Positions 17,102-26,249 of a stretch of 64,000 nucleotides of DNA are shown here, piece after piece. The notes under the pieces are model-generated. The model was given only the letters and a program-made list of their open reading frames with translations. It did no database searches and was not told where the DNA came from. The DNA is from Asticcacaulis sp. EMRT-3. GTDB taxonomy: Bacteria > Pseudomonadota > Alphaproteobacteria > Caulobacterales > Caulobacteraceae. Made by a program: the position numbers and the translations under genes. Each line of letters begins with the position of its first letter. Position 1 is the stretch's first letter. The stretch spans positions 2,410,501-2,474,500 of the forward strand of contig NZ_JASERT010000001.1 of NCBI RefSeq assembly GCF_030027245.1, written 5' to 3'.

Positions 17102-17809
17102 ATGGACGACATCACAGCAGCCCCATCGAACCACCTTGTTCCCGGCCTCATGGAAGATATGGCCTGTGCCGGCCAGGGCGCTGACTCAGGTGCCTGCGCA
17201 ACCTCGCGCAAACGCGGTCGCCCGCGCGCCTATGATTATGACGATGTGCTCGAAAAGGCGCTGGAGGTTTTCTGGACCAAGGGCTTTTCCGCCACCTCGC
17301 TCGATGATCTGGTCGAGGCCACCGGCGTCAACCGCCCCAGCCTCTATGCCGGTTTCGGCGACAAGGAGGCGCTGTATGTCAAGGCGCTCAACTTCTACAG
17401 CAAGACGATCAGTGACCAGCTCGACGAGGTGCTGACCTGTCAGGGGGCGGGCGACAGTATTCTCGGCATCATGCAGCGCTATTTCGACGTAATGATCAAG
17501 GCCTATGCGGGCGAAAACGATAGCTGCCTCGGCTGCGCCTTTATCTGTGGCGCGGTCAATGAGGCGCCGCAGCACGAATCGATCATGGAAATGGTGCAGG
17601 GCGCGCTGGCCCGCTTCGACCAGCGCTTCGAGGCTTTTTTTCAGGCCGCGAAGGATCAGGGCATTATCGCCGCCGATCAGGATCCCGCCGTCCTGTCGCA
17701 GATGGTGGTGGGGCTGACGGCCAATATCGGGATGCGCGCCCGCGCCGGGGCCAGCCGCGAGGAGCTGCAAAAGATCATCAGGGCGTCCACGGCTTTTCTG
17801 TTCCGCTGA
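17102..17809 (+). CDS. TetR/AcrR-family transcriptional regulator
   Basis: This 235-residue repressor probably controls the divergent efflux operon. An unusually long, low-conservation amino end (about residues 1-35) precedes KRGRPRAYDYDDVLEKAL, then the helix-turn-helix FSATSLDDLVEATGVNRPSLYAGFGDKEALY, the hallmark of the family. The carboxy-terminal ligand domain contains GMQRYF-like and CLGCAFICGAVNE segments; such Cys-containing motifs occur in NemR/AcrR-like members. ATG 17102 lacks an obvious Shine-Dalgarno, and in-frame ATGs at 17150 and 17159 are plausible alternatives that would remove much of the odd amino end. Confidence 0.88.
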   Translation: MDDITAAPSNHLVPGLMEDMACAGQGADSGACATSRKRGRPRAYDYDDVLEKALEVFWTKGFSATSLDDLVEATGVNRPSLYAGFGDKEALYVKALNFYSKTISDQLDEVLTCQGAGDSILGIMQRYFDVMIKAYAGENDSCLGCAFICGAVNEAPQHESIMEMVQGALARFDQRFEAFFQAAKDQGIIAADQDPAVLSQMVVGLTANIGMRARAGASREELQKIIRASTAFLFR

Positions 17810-17914
17810 CGCAAAGCCCGCATATCGTCGGCCAGCGCCTATATTGCCGTATTTCCTTATGGGCCGGGTTCGCCTTGTGATCGAAATCTTACAATCGGCG
17901 GGTTAAGCACGCCT

Positions 17915-18241
17915 ATGGACAGGCAGGACGCCCCGAAAAACATACCGGCAGACCCGACACAGAAAGAGCCGGCGGATTTAGGCGACTACGCCATTATCGG
18001 TGATTGCCGCTCGGCTGCCCTAGTGTCGCGCTTTGGAGCGATCGACTGGCTCTGCCTGCCTGATTTCGCCTCTTTCCCCTGAAAGAATGAGGGCGTTGAT
18101 ACCGGAACCGGCGCACCGCTTGGCAATATACCGCAGGCCTTTTCCCATGCCGGCCTGATCAATTCGATCATGATGCGCGATAAGGGCCGGGGACAATACA
18201 GCAATCATCCGGACGCGCAGCCCGCAAGCGAGGCGTCATGA
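17915..18241 (+). pseudogene. GH15 (glucoamylase/trehalase-like) gene remnant with internal deletion and stop
   Basis: From ATG 17915 the frame reads a typical GH15 amino end ([20 protein letters not shown], then [11 protein letters not shown]) and stops at TGA 18080. The same frame continues after the stop with a typical GH15 carboxy end (GAPLGNIPQAFSHAGLINSI) and ends at TGA 18239-18241. About 100 codons remain of a family that normally has roughly 580-620 residues, so the catalytic barrel has been deleted and the junction carries a nonsense codon. This is a dead remnant, not a short gene. It lies between the TetR gene and a polysaccharide lyase gene. Confidence 0.75.
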
Positions 18242-18339
18242 GCGAGGTTCTGCATCATCCTGACTGGCTGTTCCTGTGGGGAATGCTATTTTCACAGGCC
18301 CTGTTCGGCCTGATCCTCGGCGCCACCTATCCGATGTGA
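18238..18339 (+). CDS. Possible 33-residue hydrophobic peptide
   Basis: An ATG at 18238 overlaps the remnant's TGA (ATGA) and opens a 33-codon frame, MSEVLHHPDW followed by LFLWGMLFSQALFGLILGA and TYPM. That is one clean membrane-spanning segment. I do not recognise it. It may be a small membrane protein once coupled to the GH15 gene, or the truncated end of a larger membrane protein. There is no strong ribosome-binding site, so translation is uncertain. Confidence 0.3.
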   Translation: MSEVLHHPDWLFLWGMLFSQALFGLILGATYPM

Positions 18340-18452
18340 GGCGTAGAAGCGCGCCGCGCACGTGATCCATTATGATCAAAATGCGACATATAATCAAAAT
18401 CGACAACATATAATACAATTTGCGCAGGATTTTGGCGCACCCGCCGTATAAG

Positions 18453-18494
18453 GGGCAGGAACCGTGAAAAAGGTTCGAATCTGATGCCCGGAGG
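18453..18494 (+). promoter_or_regulatory. Nested hairpin and Shine-Dalgarno in the lyase leader
   Basis: GGGCA (18453-18457) pairs with TGCCC (18485-18489), and inside it GAACC (18459-18463) pairs with GGTTC (18472-18476). The outer arm ends directly before the GGAGG ribosome-binding site (18490-18494) of the gene starting at 18501. It might modulate translation. It is too short to be a tRNA despite the GGTTCGAATC word. Confidence 0.35.
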
Positions 18495-18500
18495 CTGTCC

Positions 18501-20717
18501 ATGAAACCGTTTCGCGCCCTTATTCTGCTTGCCGCCGCCGCCCTGTGCGCCGGTATTCCGCTCACCGGCTGGGCGGATGACGGCCACGCCGTCACGGTGA
18601 CCGATAATGGCAATTCATGGACGCTCGACAATGGCATCGTCAGGGCGACGATTGCCAAGGATACCGGCTACATGCCGTCGCTCATCTATCATGGCAAGGA
18701 GCTGATGTCGGCCAATAAGGGCGGCTCATGGGAGCATACGCCCGAAGGTGCGCCGCACGTCACCAACAGCATCACTATCGATCCCGCCAGTAATGGTGGC
18801 GAACGCGCCGAGGTGTCGGTCAAGGGCGTGACGGACGGCGTCTATACGCTGAGCCCCCATGCGCCGGGCGGCGGAGCGCAGGCCGATATGGAGATTCGTT
18901 ATGCGCTGGGGAAGGGGGATTCCGGCATCTATGTCTATGCCATCTGGGATCACCCGGCCAGCTATCCGGCGGGCGGCACGGGGCCGGAAGACCGCTTCAT
19001 CACCCGCCTCAGCCACGATTTCGACTGGATCACGGTCGATAAGGATCGCAACATGCTGGAGGCCTCGCCCAAGGACTGGGGCGCAGGCGTGGTGGTGCAC
19101 GCCAAGGAACAGCGCATCATGTCCACCGGCGTGTATAAGAACTCGGTCGAGCACAAATATTCCTATTCGGGGATGCAGTATCGTCAGCCAGCCTATGGCT
19201 GGTCGTCCACCAAAGACCATATCGGTATCTGGTTCATCAATCCGACGACCGAATATCTGAGCGGCGGGCCGACGCGCATCGATCTCGACGCCCACTTCGA
19301 TTCCGATAATGATCCCGATCCGATCATTCTCGACTACTGGCATTCCGGCCATTATCTCGGTGCCAGCACGCCGCTCAAGGCGGGCGAGGCCTGGCGCAAG
19401 GTGATCGGGCCGATCTTCGTCTATGTCAATGCGCTCGACCATCCGGCCCCGACCACGGCGGCCGAACTGAAAACCCTGGCCGAGACGGCGGGCAATCCGA
19501 CCGTGCCTGCAAGCTGGACGAAAAACGCCGATGCCCTGTATGCCAATGCGCTGGCCGAAGCGAAAACGCAAAACGCCGAATGGCCCTATGGCTGGGTCAA
19601 GGCCCCCGGTTATACGCCCGCCGATCAGCGCGGCACGGTGACCGGCCATATCGTGCTTGACGATCCCTTAGCACCGGCGGGCACGCCCAAAACCCTGCCC
19701 GATCTGGTGGTCGGCCTGACCCAGCAGGATGATGACGCCGCCACCCCGCCGCAACCGCCCGCCAATATGCCCGCACGTTACGCCGCGCGTTACGCCGAAC
19801 AGTACAAGACCCTGCATACCGGCCCTGACGCCTGGCGGCACGATGCGCGCTTCTACCAGTTCTTCAATGACGGCAAGGCTGACGGCAGCTTCGCCATCAC
19901 CAAGGTGCGCCCCGGCACCTATACGCTGCACGCCTGGGCCGATGGGGTATTGGGCGAATACAGCCAGGCCAATATCACGGTTGAGCCGGGCAAGACGCTC
20001 GATCTCGGCAAGATCGACTGGCAGCCGGTGCGTCATGGCCGCCAGCTCTGGCAGATCGGCTACCCTAACCAGTCGGCCAGCGAATTTTTCAAGGGCGATC
20101 AGGCCTGGTTGTGGGGCTGGAACCTGCGCTATGCGCTGTTGTTTCCGCACGACCTGACCTATACGATCGGCAAGAGTACGCCTGCGAAAGACTGGTTTTT
20201 CGAAGAGGTGCCGCACGCCACCGACCTGTCCTTCGTCAATCCGGCGGCGAAAGACCCGGCCAATCAGACGTTCGGCTGGGTGAAGACGGAATCGCTCGAT
20301 CAGTATCCGCAAACCGACCATACCGGCCCGTGGCGCATCTATGGTAATGGCCGCGCCACCACATGGACGGTGAGGTTCAACCTGCCGCAGGATGAACACG
20401 GCACGGCCTATTTGCGCGTGGCGCTGGCGGGCGAGGACGGCATGGACGGCCAGTTGCCGGTAGCGGTCAATGACCAGAGCATAGGGGCCATCGGTGACGG
20501 CAGCTCGCCGGACAATGCCCGTATGCTGCAAACCAACGCCATCCGCTACAATACCGACCGCGGGCTTTGGCAGCAGCGCACGCTCAGCTTCGATGCCGCA
20601 AGGCTGAAAAAGGGCTGGAACACAATGAGCTTCACCGTACCGGCGGGCAGCCTGCAAAGCGGCGTGGTCTGGGACTATCTGCGCCTCGAACTGGCCGATG
20701 CGCCTTCTCAGCCCTGA
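18501..20717 (+). CDS. Rhamnogalacturonan lyase, polysaccharide lyase family 4
   Basis: This 738-residue secreted protein matches the three-domain rhamnogalacturonan lyases (PL4), which cleave the pectin backbone at rhamnose-galacturonate linkages by beta-elimination. A Sec signal (about 1-25, ending GWADD) is followed by an amino-terminal beta-sandwich catalytic domain (about 28-320, TLDNGIVRATIAKDTGYMPS), an FnIII-like middle domain (about 370-510, RGTVTGHIVL and VRPGTYTLHAWADG) and a carbohydrate-binding-like jelly roll (about 520-735, RQLWQIGYPNQSASEFFKGD). WPYGWVKAPGY before the middle domain is typical of the family. GGAGG lies 6 bp before the ATG. It suggests a plant-material lifestyle. 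No other pectin genes are in the window. Confidence 0.85.
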   Translation: MKPFRALILLAAAALCAGIPLTGWADDGHAVTVTDNGNSWTLDNGIVRATIAKDTGYMPSLIYHGKELMSANKGGSWEHTPEGAPHVTNSITIDPASNGGERAEVSVKGVTDGVYTLSPHAPGGGAQADMEIRYALGKGDSGIYVYAIWDHPASYPAGGTGPEDRFITRLSHDFDWITVDKDRNMLEASPKDWGAGVVVHAKEQRIMSTGVYKNSVEHKYSYSGMQYRQPAYGWSSTKDHIGIWFINPTTEYLSGGPTRIDLDAHFDSDNDPDPIILDYWHSGHYLGASTPLKAGEAWRKVIGPIFVYVNALDHPAPTTAAELKTLAETAGNPTVPASWTKNADALYANALAEAKTQNAEWPYGWVKAPGYTPADQRGTVTGHIVLDDPLAPAGTPKTLPDLVVGLTQQDDDAATPPQPPANMPARYAARYAEQYKTLHTGPDAWRHDARFYQFFNDGKADGSFAITKVRPGTYTLHAWADGVLGEYSQANITVEPGKTLDLGKIDWQPVRHGRQLWQIGYPNQSASEFFKGDQAWLWGWNLRYALLFPHDLTYTIGKSTPAKDWFFEEVPHATDLSFVNPAAKDPANQTFGWVKTESLDQYPQTDHTGPWRIYGNGRATTWTVRFNLPQDEHGTAYLRVALAGEDGMDGQLPVAVNDQSIGAIGDGSSPDNARMLQTNAIRYNTDRGLWQQRTLSFDAARLKKGWNTMSFTVPAGSLQSGVVWDYLRLELADAPSQP

Positions 20718-20803
20718 TCAGGTATGAGCTGAGAAGGCTCTGGGCGGCGGCGGACGGAAAACGCGGCTGGTTCAGGCTGCGCATCAAGCCGCAAAGGTGC
20801 AGC

Positions 20804-20920
20804 CTAGAGCAACGAGCGTTTAATTTGACTTACAAATTGAATGCGAGATGCGGAAAAACGTAAAATGTAGAGTGGGTTGCATGCCTTTGACCGATTCAGT
20901 CAGAAGGCAAACCGCTCTAG
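20804..20920. repeat. TAGAGC-type intergenic repeat element
   Basis: A 117-bp element bounded by CTAGAGC (20804-20810) and its inverse GCTCTAG (20914-20920). Inside is an imperfect hairpin with TGCCTT/AAGGCA arms and inner TGAC/GTCA (about 20882-20909). The words TAGAGCG, GTTTGCC and TGAATCGG recur in the truncated copy at 47734. It fills most of the gap before ubiE. Confidence 0.6.
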
Positions 20921-20995
20921 ATGAGGCCATTTCATGCGCCTTTTCAGCATAAATACCCTTCGCAAATTTACCGGTTTCGCGCTAAACAGCTTCTC

Positions 20996-21784
20996 ATGTC
21001 CGATATCGCCACCTCCTCCTTCGGTTTCCGCGACGTTGACGCCCGCGAGAAAGTCGCGCTCGTCCACGGCGTGTTCCGCAATGTCGCGCCCAGCTACGAC
21101 CTGATGAATGATGTCATGTCGGGCGGCATCCACCATCTGTGGAAGGACGCCGCCTGCGCGCGCCTCAATCCGCAGCCGGGTGAAATCATCGTCGATTGCG
21201 CCGGCGGCACCGGCGACATTGCCCGCCGTCTGGCCAAACTGGCGCGGCGCGCCAAGGCCCGACGTGAGGCGCGCGGTCATGCGGCGAAAGACGTCGAAAT
21301 CCGCATCATCGATTATAATGAAGCGATGATCATGGCCGGGCGCGAGAAATCGGCCCGCCTGCGCCACGACGAACACGAAATTTCGTGGTCGGTCGGCGAT
21401 GCGATGAATCTGGCCCTGCCCGGTGATGCGATCGACGCCTATATCATCTCGTTCGGCATCCGCAATGTCGCCGATGTGCAGGTGGCGCTGAATGAAGCTT
21501 ACCGCGTGCTGAAGCCGGGCGGGCGCTTCTTCTGCCTCGAATTTTCGCACCCCACCTCATCCGTGGTCAGCAGGATTTACGAAGCCTACAGCTTCAAAAT
21601 CATCCCCTTTATGGGCGAACTGGTGGCGAAAGACCGCGACAGCTATCAATATCTGGTCGAAAGTATCCAGCGCTTCCCCGATCAGGACAGCTTCAAGGCC
21701 ATGATGGCCAAGGCCGGTTTCAAGCGCTGTTCATACACCAATTTCTCCGGCGGGGTTTGCGCCCTGCACGAAGGCTGGAAATAG
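20996..21784 (+). CDS. ubiE: Ubiquinone/menaquinone biosynthesis C-methyltransferase UbiE
   Basis: This SAM-dependent C-methyltransferase of ubiquinone synthesis has 262 residues. ATG 20996 ([11 protein letters not shown]) is chosen because family members start about there; the frame is open to 20921. Signatures are [36 protein letters not shown], the SAM motif [15 protein letters not shown] and the late [13 protein letters not shown]. An insertion rich in Lys/Arg/Ala (about residues 83-100) follows the SAM motif. It is followed 11 bp later by ubiB, the usual ubiE-ubiB pair. Confidence 0.95.
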   Translation: MSDIATSSFGFRDVDAREKVALVHGVFRNVAPSYDLMNDVMSGGIHHLWKDAACARLNPQPGEIIVDCAGGTGDIARRLAKLARRAKARREARGHAAKDVEIRIIDYNEAMIMAGREKSARLRHDEHEISWSVGDAMNLALPGDAIDAYIISFGIRNVADVQVALNEAYRVLKPGGRFFCLEFSHPTSSVVSRIYEAYSFKIIPFMGELVAKDRDSYQYLVESIQRFPDQDSFKAMMAKAGFKRCSYTNFSGGVCALHEGWK

Positions 21785-21795
21785 GGCGGCATTGG

Positions 21796-23307
21796 ATGGC
21801 GTCACCCGGTTCATGGCTGCGCATGATGCGCGCGGGATTCGTTCTGCTGCGTTATGACGCGCTGATTCCGAAAGAGGCCTCGCACCACCTGCCTGCCGTG
21901 CCGCGCGCCCTGGCAGGCCTTTTGCGCCTTGTCTTTTCGCGCCGCAGCCATTTGCGTCCCGGTGAGCGTTACGCCATCGCCTTCCAGCAGTTAGGCCCCG
22001 CCTTTATCAAGCTCGGACAGGTACTCTCGACGCGCGGCGACATCTTCGGCGAACAGTTCATCCGCGATCTCAGCCACCTGAAGGACAGCCTGCCGCCCTT
22101 TCCGAAAGCCGTGGCCGAGGCTTCGGTGCGCGAATCGCTCGGCAAACCGGTCGAGAGCATTTTCGCCGAATTTGGCGAGGTGATCGGCTCGGCCTCCATC
22201 GCTCAGGCCCACGAGGCCGTGCTGCATGACGGGCGCAAGGTGGCGGTCAAGATCCTGCGCCCCGGTATCGAAGACATCATCGCGCGCGACATCGATATGC
22301 TGACACTGGGCGCAGGGCTTTTGGCCTTTGTGTCCAAAAACTCGCGCCGTCTGGAACCCAAGGCCTTTGTCGAAACCGTGGCCACATCGTTGCGCCTCGA
22401 ACTCGATCTGCGGCTGGAGGCTTCGGCCTGTGACGAGATTGGCAAGATCATCAATGGCGAGCCGTGGATGAGCGCGCCCGCCGTGGTCTGGCATCAGGTA
22501 TCGCGGCGTGTGATCGTCACTGAATGGGCGAAAGGCACGCCTTTGTCACGCGCCGAAGCGCTCGACCTGCCGGGCCTCGACCGTAAGGAACTGGCCGATA
22601 ATCTGATCCGCGCCTTCCTGTCGCAGGCGCTCGATCATGGCGTTTTCCACGCCGACCTGCACGAGGGCAATCTGTTCGTCACCGCGCCCGCCCACCTGAC
22701 CGCCATCGATTTCGGCATTGTCGGCCGCCTGCGCCCCAAGGAGCGGCGCTATCTGGCCGAAATGCTGTGGGGTTTCCTGCGCCGCGATTACAAGCGCGTG
22801 GCCGAGGTGCATTTCGAGGCCGGTTACGTGCCATCGCACCATAATGTCGATTCGTTCGCGCAAGCCCTGCGCGCTGTCGGTGAGCCGGTGCTGGGCCAGA
22901 AGGCGACCGAAGTGTCGATGGGCCGCCTGCTCACCCAGCTTTTCGAGATCACCGCCCAGTTCGACATGCACCTGCGCCCCGAACTGGTTTTGCTGCAAAA
23001 GACGATGGTGTCGGTGGAAGGCGTGGCGCGGCGCATCTATCCTGAGCATAATCTGTGGGAAGCGGCCCGCCCTGTGGTAAAAGACTGGATCGCCCGCGAA
23101 CTGTCGCCGCTGGTCGAGGCGAAGCGCCTGCTGGAAAAGCTGGTCGAGCGTCTCAACCATGAACCCGCCGACCGTGACCTGCTGCTGCAAAAGCACAGCG
23201 AAAGCTTACGCTCTGACATCCGCCGTGGTCAGGGACTGGCCGTGGCGGCGCTGATCGTGTCGTGCGCGGCGCTGGCCGTTATGGTGTGGCTGGTGGTGCG
23301 GGCCTAA
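21796..23307 (+). CDS. ubiB: UbiB family atypical kinase/ATPase for ubiquinone synthesis
   Basis: This 503-residue member of the UbiB/ABC1/ADCK family is needed for ubiquinone biosynthesis and probably moves or exposes lipid precursors by ATP hydrolysis. The family KxGQ motif is in AFIKLGQVLSTRGDIFG. The kinase-like core has the catalytic VFHADLHEGNLFV and AIDFGIVG. The carboxy end has a hydrophobic segment (VAALIVSCAALAVMVWLVV) for membrane anchoring. ATG 21796 is chosen over the in-frame 21757 because it removes overlap with ubiE and matches family length. Its last 29 bp overlap the 3' end of the convergent gene at 23279. Confidence 0.94.
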   Translation: MASPGSWLRMMRAGFVLLRYDALIPKEASHHLPAVPRALAGLLRLVFSRRSHLRPGERYAIAFQQLGPAFIKLGQVLSTRGDIFGEQFIRDLSHLKDSLPPFPKAVAEASVRESLGKPVESIFAEFGEVIGSASIAQAHEAVLHDGRKVAVKILRPGIEDIIARDIDMLTLGAGLLAFVSKNSRRLEPKAFVETVATSLRLELDLRLEASACDEIGKIINGEPWMSAPAVVWHQVSRRVIVTEWAKGTPLSRAEALDLPGLDRKELADNLIRAFLSQALDHGVFHADLHEGNLFVTAPAHLTAIDFGIVGRLRPKERRYLAEMLWGFLRRDYKRVAEVHFEAGYVPSHHNVDSFAQALRAVGEPVLGQKATEVSMGRLLTQLFEITAQFDMHLRPELVLLQKTMVSVEGVARRIYPEHNLWEAARPVVKDWIARELSPLVEAKRLLEKLVERLNHEPADRDLLLQKHSESLRSDIRRGQGLAVAALIVSCAALAVMVWLVVRA

Positions 23308-24844
23308 GATCCTTGCGGATATAGGCGGTCACGCCCTCATTGATCTTGCGCTGGGTGGGCGAAAGCCGGTCTGTGGCCAGCGGCACATAATCGGCCATCA
23401 GCGCTTTTGTTTGCGGATCGGCGGCGATCCAGCCCGGCCAGTCGAATGGCCCCAAGCCGACCAGCACAATATCGGGGCGCTTTGTTAGATCATGATTGAC
23501 AGCACGGCGATCCACACGCAGCCAGTTTTCAAGACGGGCGCGTTTGGCCGGATCGGTTTCGATCTGCAAAAGATAACGGGCATTGAGCGTGATCCAGCGG
23601 CTCGAATAGGTGCCGACCCATGTGCCGTGCACTTCGGTGGTGATCGGATGACCGGGGCGCTGATCGAAGGTAATCGACATCACGGATGGATGCTTAACGG
23701 CCGCACGAATGGCCGGTACGACACCTCCGCCCAGATAGCCGAAGAGAAGGAAGTAGCCGAGCGGACTCGTGGCCAGCACCAATGCCGCCAGACTGGCCAA
23801 TAAGCGGCGCTCACCGCGCTGGTCGTTCGGGCGGGTAAAGCCCGTCTCGGTGCATAATAACACCGCCAGCAAGGTGGGCAGGATAAACATCATCGCATGG
23901 TACGGCCAGCCGCGTCCCTGCTCAACGAAGCTGACAACAAACCCTGCCGATGCGGTCATCAGAACCAGGGGTGCCGGATCAAAAACGCGCTTGCCGCACG
24001 CCGCATACAGGCAGGCAATGGACAGCAGCCACATCATGACCTTTACCGATATGCCGGGCGCAAAAAAAGACAGCCGCATCGGCGCATAAATATCATACAA
24101 CATCGGCACAATATTATGCAGATAGACCGGTATTTCGCGCCAGACCCAGACGGCGTACAACACGGTCAGACTGGCCGCCAAGAGGGCTTCCGGGCAAAGA
24201 AGCAGGCGCAGATTGCGCCGCCGAACAGCCAGAATCCCATAGACGGCCACGATCCCGTACACGAAAAACGGTTTGATCATCGGGGCCATGCCCGCGCCCA
24301 GACCGGCGATCAGGATCAGCCAGACCGGTACAGTTTGGCGGGCCATGCGCAGCATGGCAACGCCCAGAATCGGCGTCAGCAGGAGTAGGGCAACATGCTC
24401 TCTTTGACCAAAGGCCTCCAGAGGCGCGACCAGCAAAACCATCAGCATGACCGGCAACAACCATGCCGTCGTCTCACCGGCGCGGCGGGCGCAGATGCTC
24501 AGTACCCACGCGGCACCGCTACCGCCCACCAGCATCATGGCCGTGAAGACAGCTTCGGCGGGGAGGTGGGTCAGTTTTTCGATAACCGCCGCCGGCATGT
24601 AGATAAAAATGGCCATCGGCGGATTGGTTTCGACGATGTCAACATACAACCGCTTACCTGACAAAACAGCGCGGCAGACACTCATCAGCCAGTCAATATC
24701 GGCGTCCAGTGGCGCGAACACCCGGATCAGCACGGCCAGAAAAATCACCGCCACGCTGACAGTGCGGGGATCGACGAACGACCAGACACCAGCGGGTCTG
24801 GCCGTCTGGCTTTCCGGTGTGGGGGCTGGCGCGCGTTCAAACAT
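23279..24844 (-). CDS. Polytopic membrane protein, GT-C glycosyltransferase-like
   Basis: This 521-residue protein has about ten to twelve hydrophobic helices and a periplasmic-looking carboxy end (about 390-521). After the first helix it has PLDADIDWLMSVCRAVLSG and LYVDIVETNPPMA, an acidic pattern like the DxD/ExD loop of GT-C transferases that use lipid-linked sugars. I recognise no closer family. It is the third gene of an operon with a GT4 fusion and a GH130 gene (46 bp gap), which favours a glycan role, either moving or extending a glycan at the membrane. Its stop lies 29 bp inside the ubiB 3' end. Confidence 0.55.
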   Translation of the reverse strand: MFERAPAPTPESQTARPAGVWSFVDPRTVSVAVIFLAVLIRVFAPLDADIDWLMSVCRAVLSGKRLYVDIVETNPPMAIFIYMPAAVIEKLTHLPAEAVFTAMMLVGGSGAAWVLSICARRAGETTAWLLPVMLMVLLVAPLEAFGQREHVALLLLTPILGVAMLRMARQTVPVWLILIAGLGAGMAPMIKPFFVYGIVAVYGILAVRRRNLRLLLCPEALLAASLTVLYAVWVWREIPVYLHNIVPMLYDIYAPMRLSFFAPGISVKVMMWLLSIACLYAACGKRVFDPAPLVLMTASAGFVVSFVEQGRGWPYHAMMFILPTLLAVLLCTETGFTRPNDQRGERRLLASLAALVLATSPLGYFLLFGYLGGGVVPAIRAAVKHPSVMSITFDQRPGHPITTEVHGTWVGTYSSRWITLNARYLLQIETDPAKRARLENWLRVDRRAVNHDLTKRPDIVLVGLGPFDWPGWIAADPQTKALMADYVPLATDRLSPTQRKINEGVTAYIRKDLRPAPPATP

Positions 24845-24890
24845 GGCCGCCAGACTAGCGGCCAGCGGTTACAATACCGCTAAAACGGCC

Positions 24891-26240
24891 TCAGGTTTTC
24901 GCGGCGGGCGTGACGCCGAGATGGGCCAGCAGGTCGCTGATCCTGATCGAGGCGAAATGGATGCTCGAATCGGCCACGCCATAGGGCATGAAGATCCATT
25001 CGCCGCAGCGCATGGCCCCGCAGGTATAGATGACATTGGGCACATAGCCTTCGCGGTTGTCTTCCGAAGGCGACAGCAAAGGCTCTTTCGAACGCGCCAG
25101 CACAATGCGCGGATTGTCCTTGTCGAGCAGGGCCGCGCCCAGCGAATAGCGCCGCACCGCGCCGACGCCGTGGGTCAGCACCAGCCAGCCCTCGTCCAGC
25201 TCGATCGGCGAGCCGCAATTGCCGAGCTGGATCAGTTCCCACGGCTCCTCCGGCCCCATCAGGCGCTCGCCATTGTTCCAGCTATATTTGTCGTCGCTTT
25301 CAAGGTAAAAAATGCTCTCGTGATCGAGCCTGCCGATAGCCGCCCAGCGGTCATTGAGCTTGCGCGGGAAAAAGGCCAGCCCCTTGTGCTGCGAGGCCGC
25401 GCCCACGAACGGGGTCAGGCGGAAACTGCGGAAATCGCTGGTTTCAAAGCATTCGCAGGCGATTTCGCGGCCATTATAGGCGGTATAGGTGCCCATGAAA
25501 CTGGTGGCACCCACCTCATCACGAAACATCACCATGCGCAGGTCTTCCAACCCGTTGGTCTGGGCGCGCGTCACCGGAAACAGCACGGTTTCGCTGATCG
25601 GACAGGCCTGATGGCCCTGCACGGTCACCGCCCCGTCGAGCGGTGCATGATGGGCGGGCTTGGCGGCCACGGCATAGTCGGCTTCCGGCTTCAGCACAAT
25701 GGTGCCGTCTTTGTGGAAGGTGCCTTCGCGGAACGAGATGGTCGAGATATGGCCCTCGCCCACCGTGCGCGTGGACATGATGAAGTTGGTGCCGCCATTG
25801 GCCCCTGTCTGATCGGGGTGCGGCACGACGCTGGGATTCATCACAGCCGCTGCCTGATAGCTGTATTCATGGCAGAAATAGGCACCGACCAGCGCCATAT
25901 GGTCTTCGTCCAGACCTTCCAGCCCGCCATTCATCTCCTTGATCTGGCGGAAGCGCTCCAGAAAGATGCCGCGCGTCTGCCAGTGACGGCCGGTGAAGTC
26001 GCGGTTGACCATTTCCAGCTCGTCGCGCACCTGATCGGCGCTCATGGCGGCAATGGCCTGACAGACGCGGTTGACACGCGACATGGCCCCCATCGCGCTG
26101 TCACGCGGATTGATCGAGATCGAAAAGGGCAGGATAACCACGCGGTCAGCATTGGCGCGCAGCATGACAGGGCTGATCTGCATCGGCGTCAGCCTGCGTA
26201 AGGCGCCATCGCTTTTGGAATCGGACATGGTTAAGTTCAT
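24891..26240 (-). CDS. GH130-family beta-mannoside phosphorylase-like protein
   Basis: This 449-residue protein has the five-bladed propeller pattern of GH130, a family of inverting phosphorylases (and some hydrolases) acting on beta-1,4- or beta-1,2-mannosides. Support comes from NPRDSAMGAMSRVNRVCQ, EDLRMVMFRD, GNCGSPIELDEGWLVLTHGVG and REGYVPNVIYTCGAM, which match family blade motifs. There is no signal peptide, so it is cytosolic. It starts 9 bp after the stop of the GT4 fusion gene, so co-translation is likely. In known members it converts an oligosaccharide and phosphate to mannose-1-phosphate; the exact linkage here is unknown. Confidence 0.8.
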   Translation of the reverse strand: MNLTMSDSKSDGALRRLTPMQISPVMLRANADRVVILPFSISINPRDSAMGAMSRVNRVCQAIAAMSADQVRDELEMVNRDFTGRHWQTRGIFLERFRQIKEMNGGLEGLDEDHMALVGAYFCHEYSYQAAAVMNPSVVPHPDQTGANGGTNFIMSTRTVGEGHISTISFREGTFHKDGTIVLKPEADYAVAAKPAHHAPLDGAVTVQGHQACPISETVLFPVTRAQTNGLEDLRMVMFRDEVGATSFMGTYTAYNGREIACECFETSDFRSFRLTPFVGAASQHKGLAFFPRKLNDRWAAIGRLDHESIFYLESDDKYSWNNGERLMGPEEPWELIQLGNCGSPIELDEGWLVLTHGVGAVRRYSLGAALLDKDNPRIVLARSKEPLLSPSEDNREGYVPNVIYTCGAMRCGEWIFMPYGVADSSIHFASIRISDLLAHLGVTPAAKT

Positions 26241-26249
26241 ACGGTCTCT

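Noticed and set aside
18451-18490. tRNA-like T-arm word GGTTCGAATC
   Set aside because: No cloverleaf can be drawn; the stems form a short nested hairpin instead.
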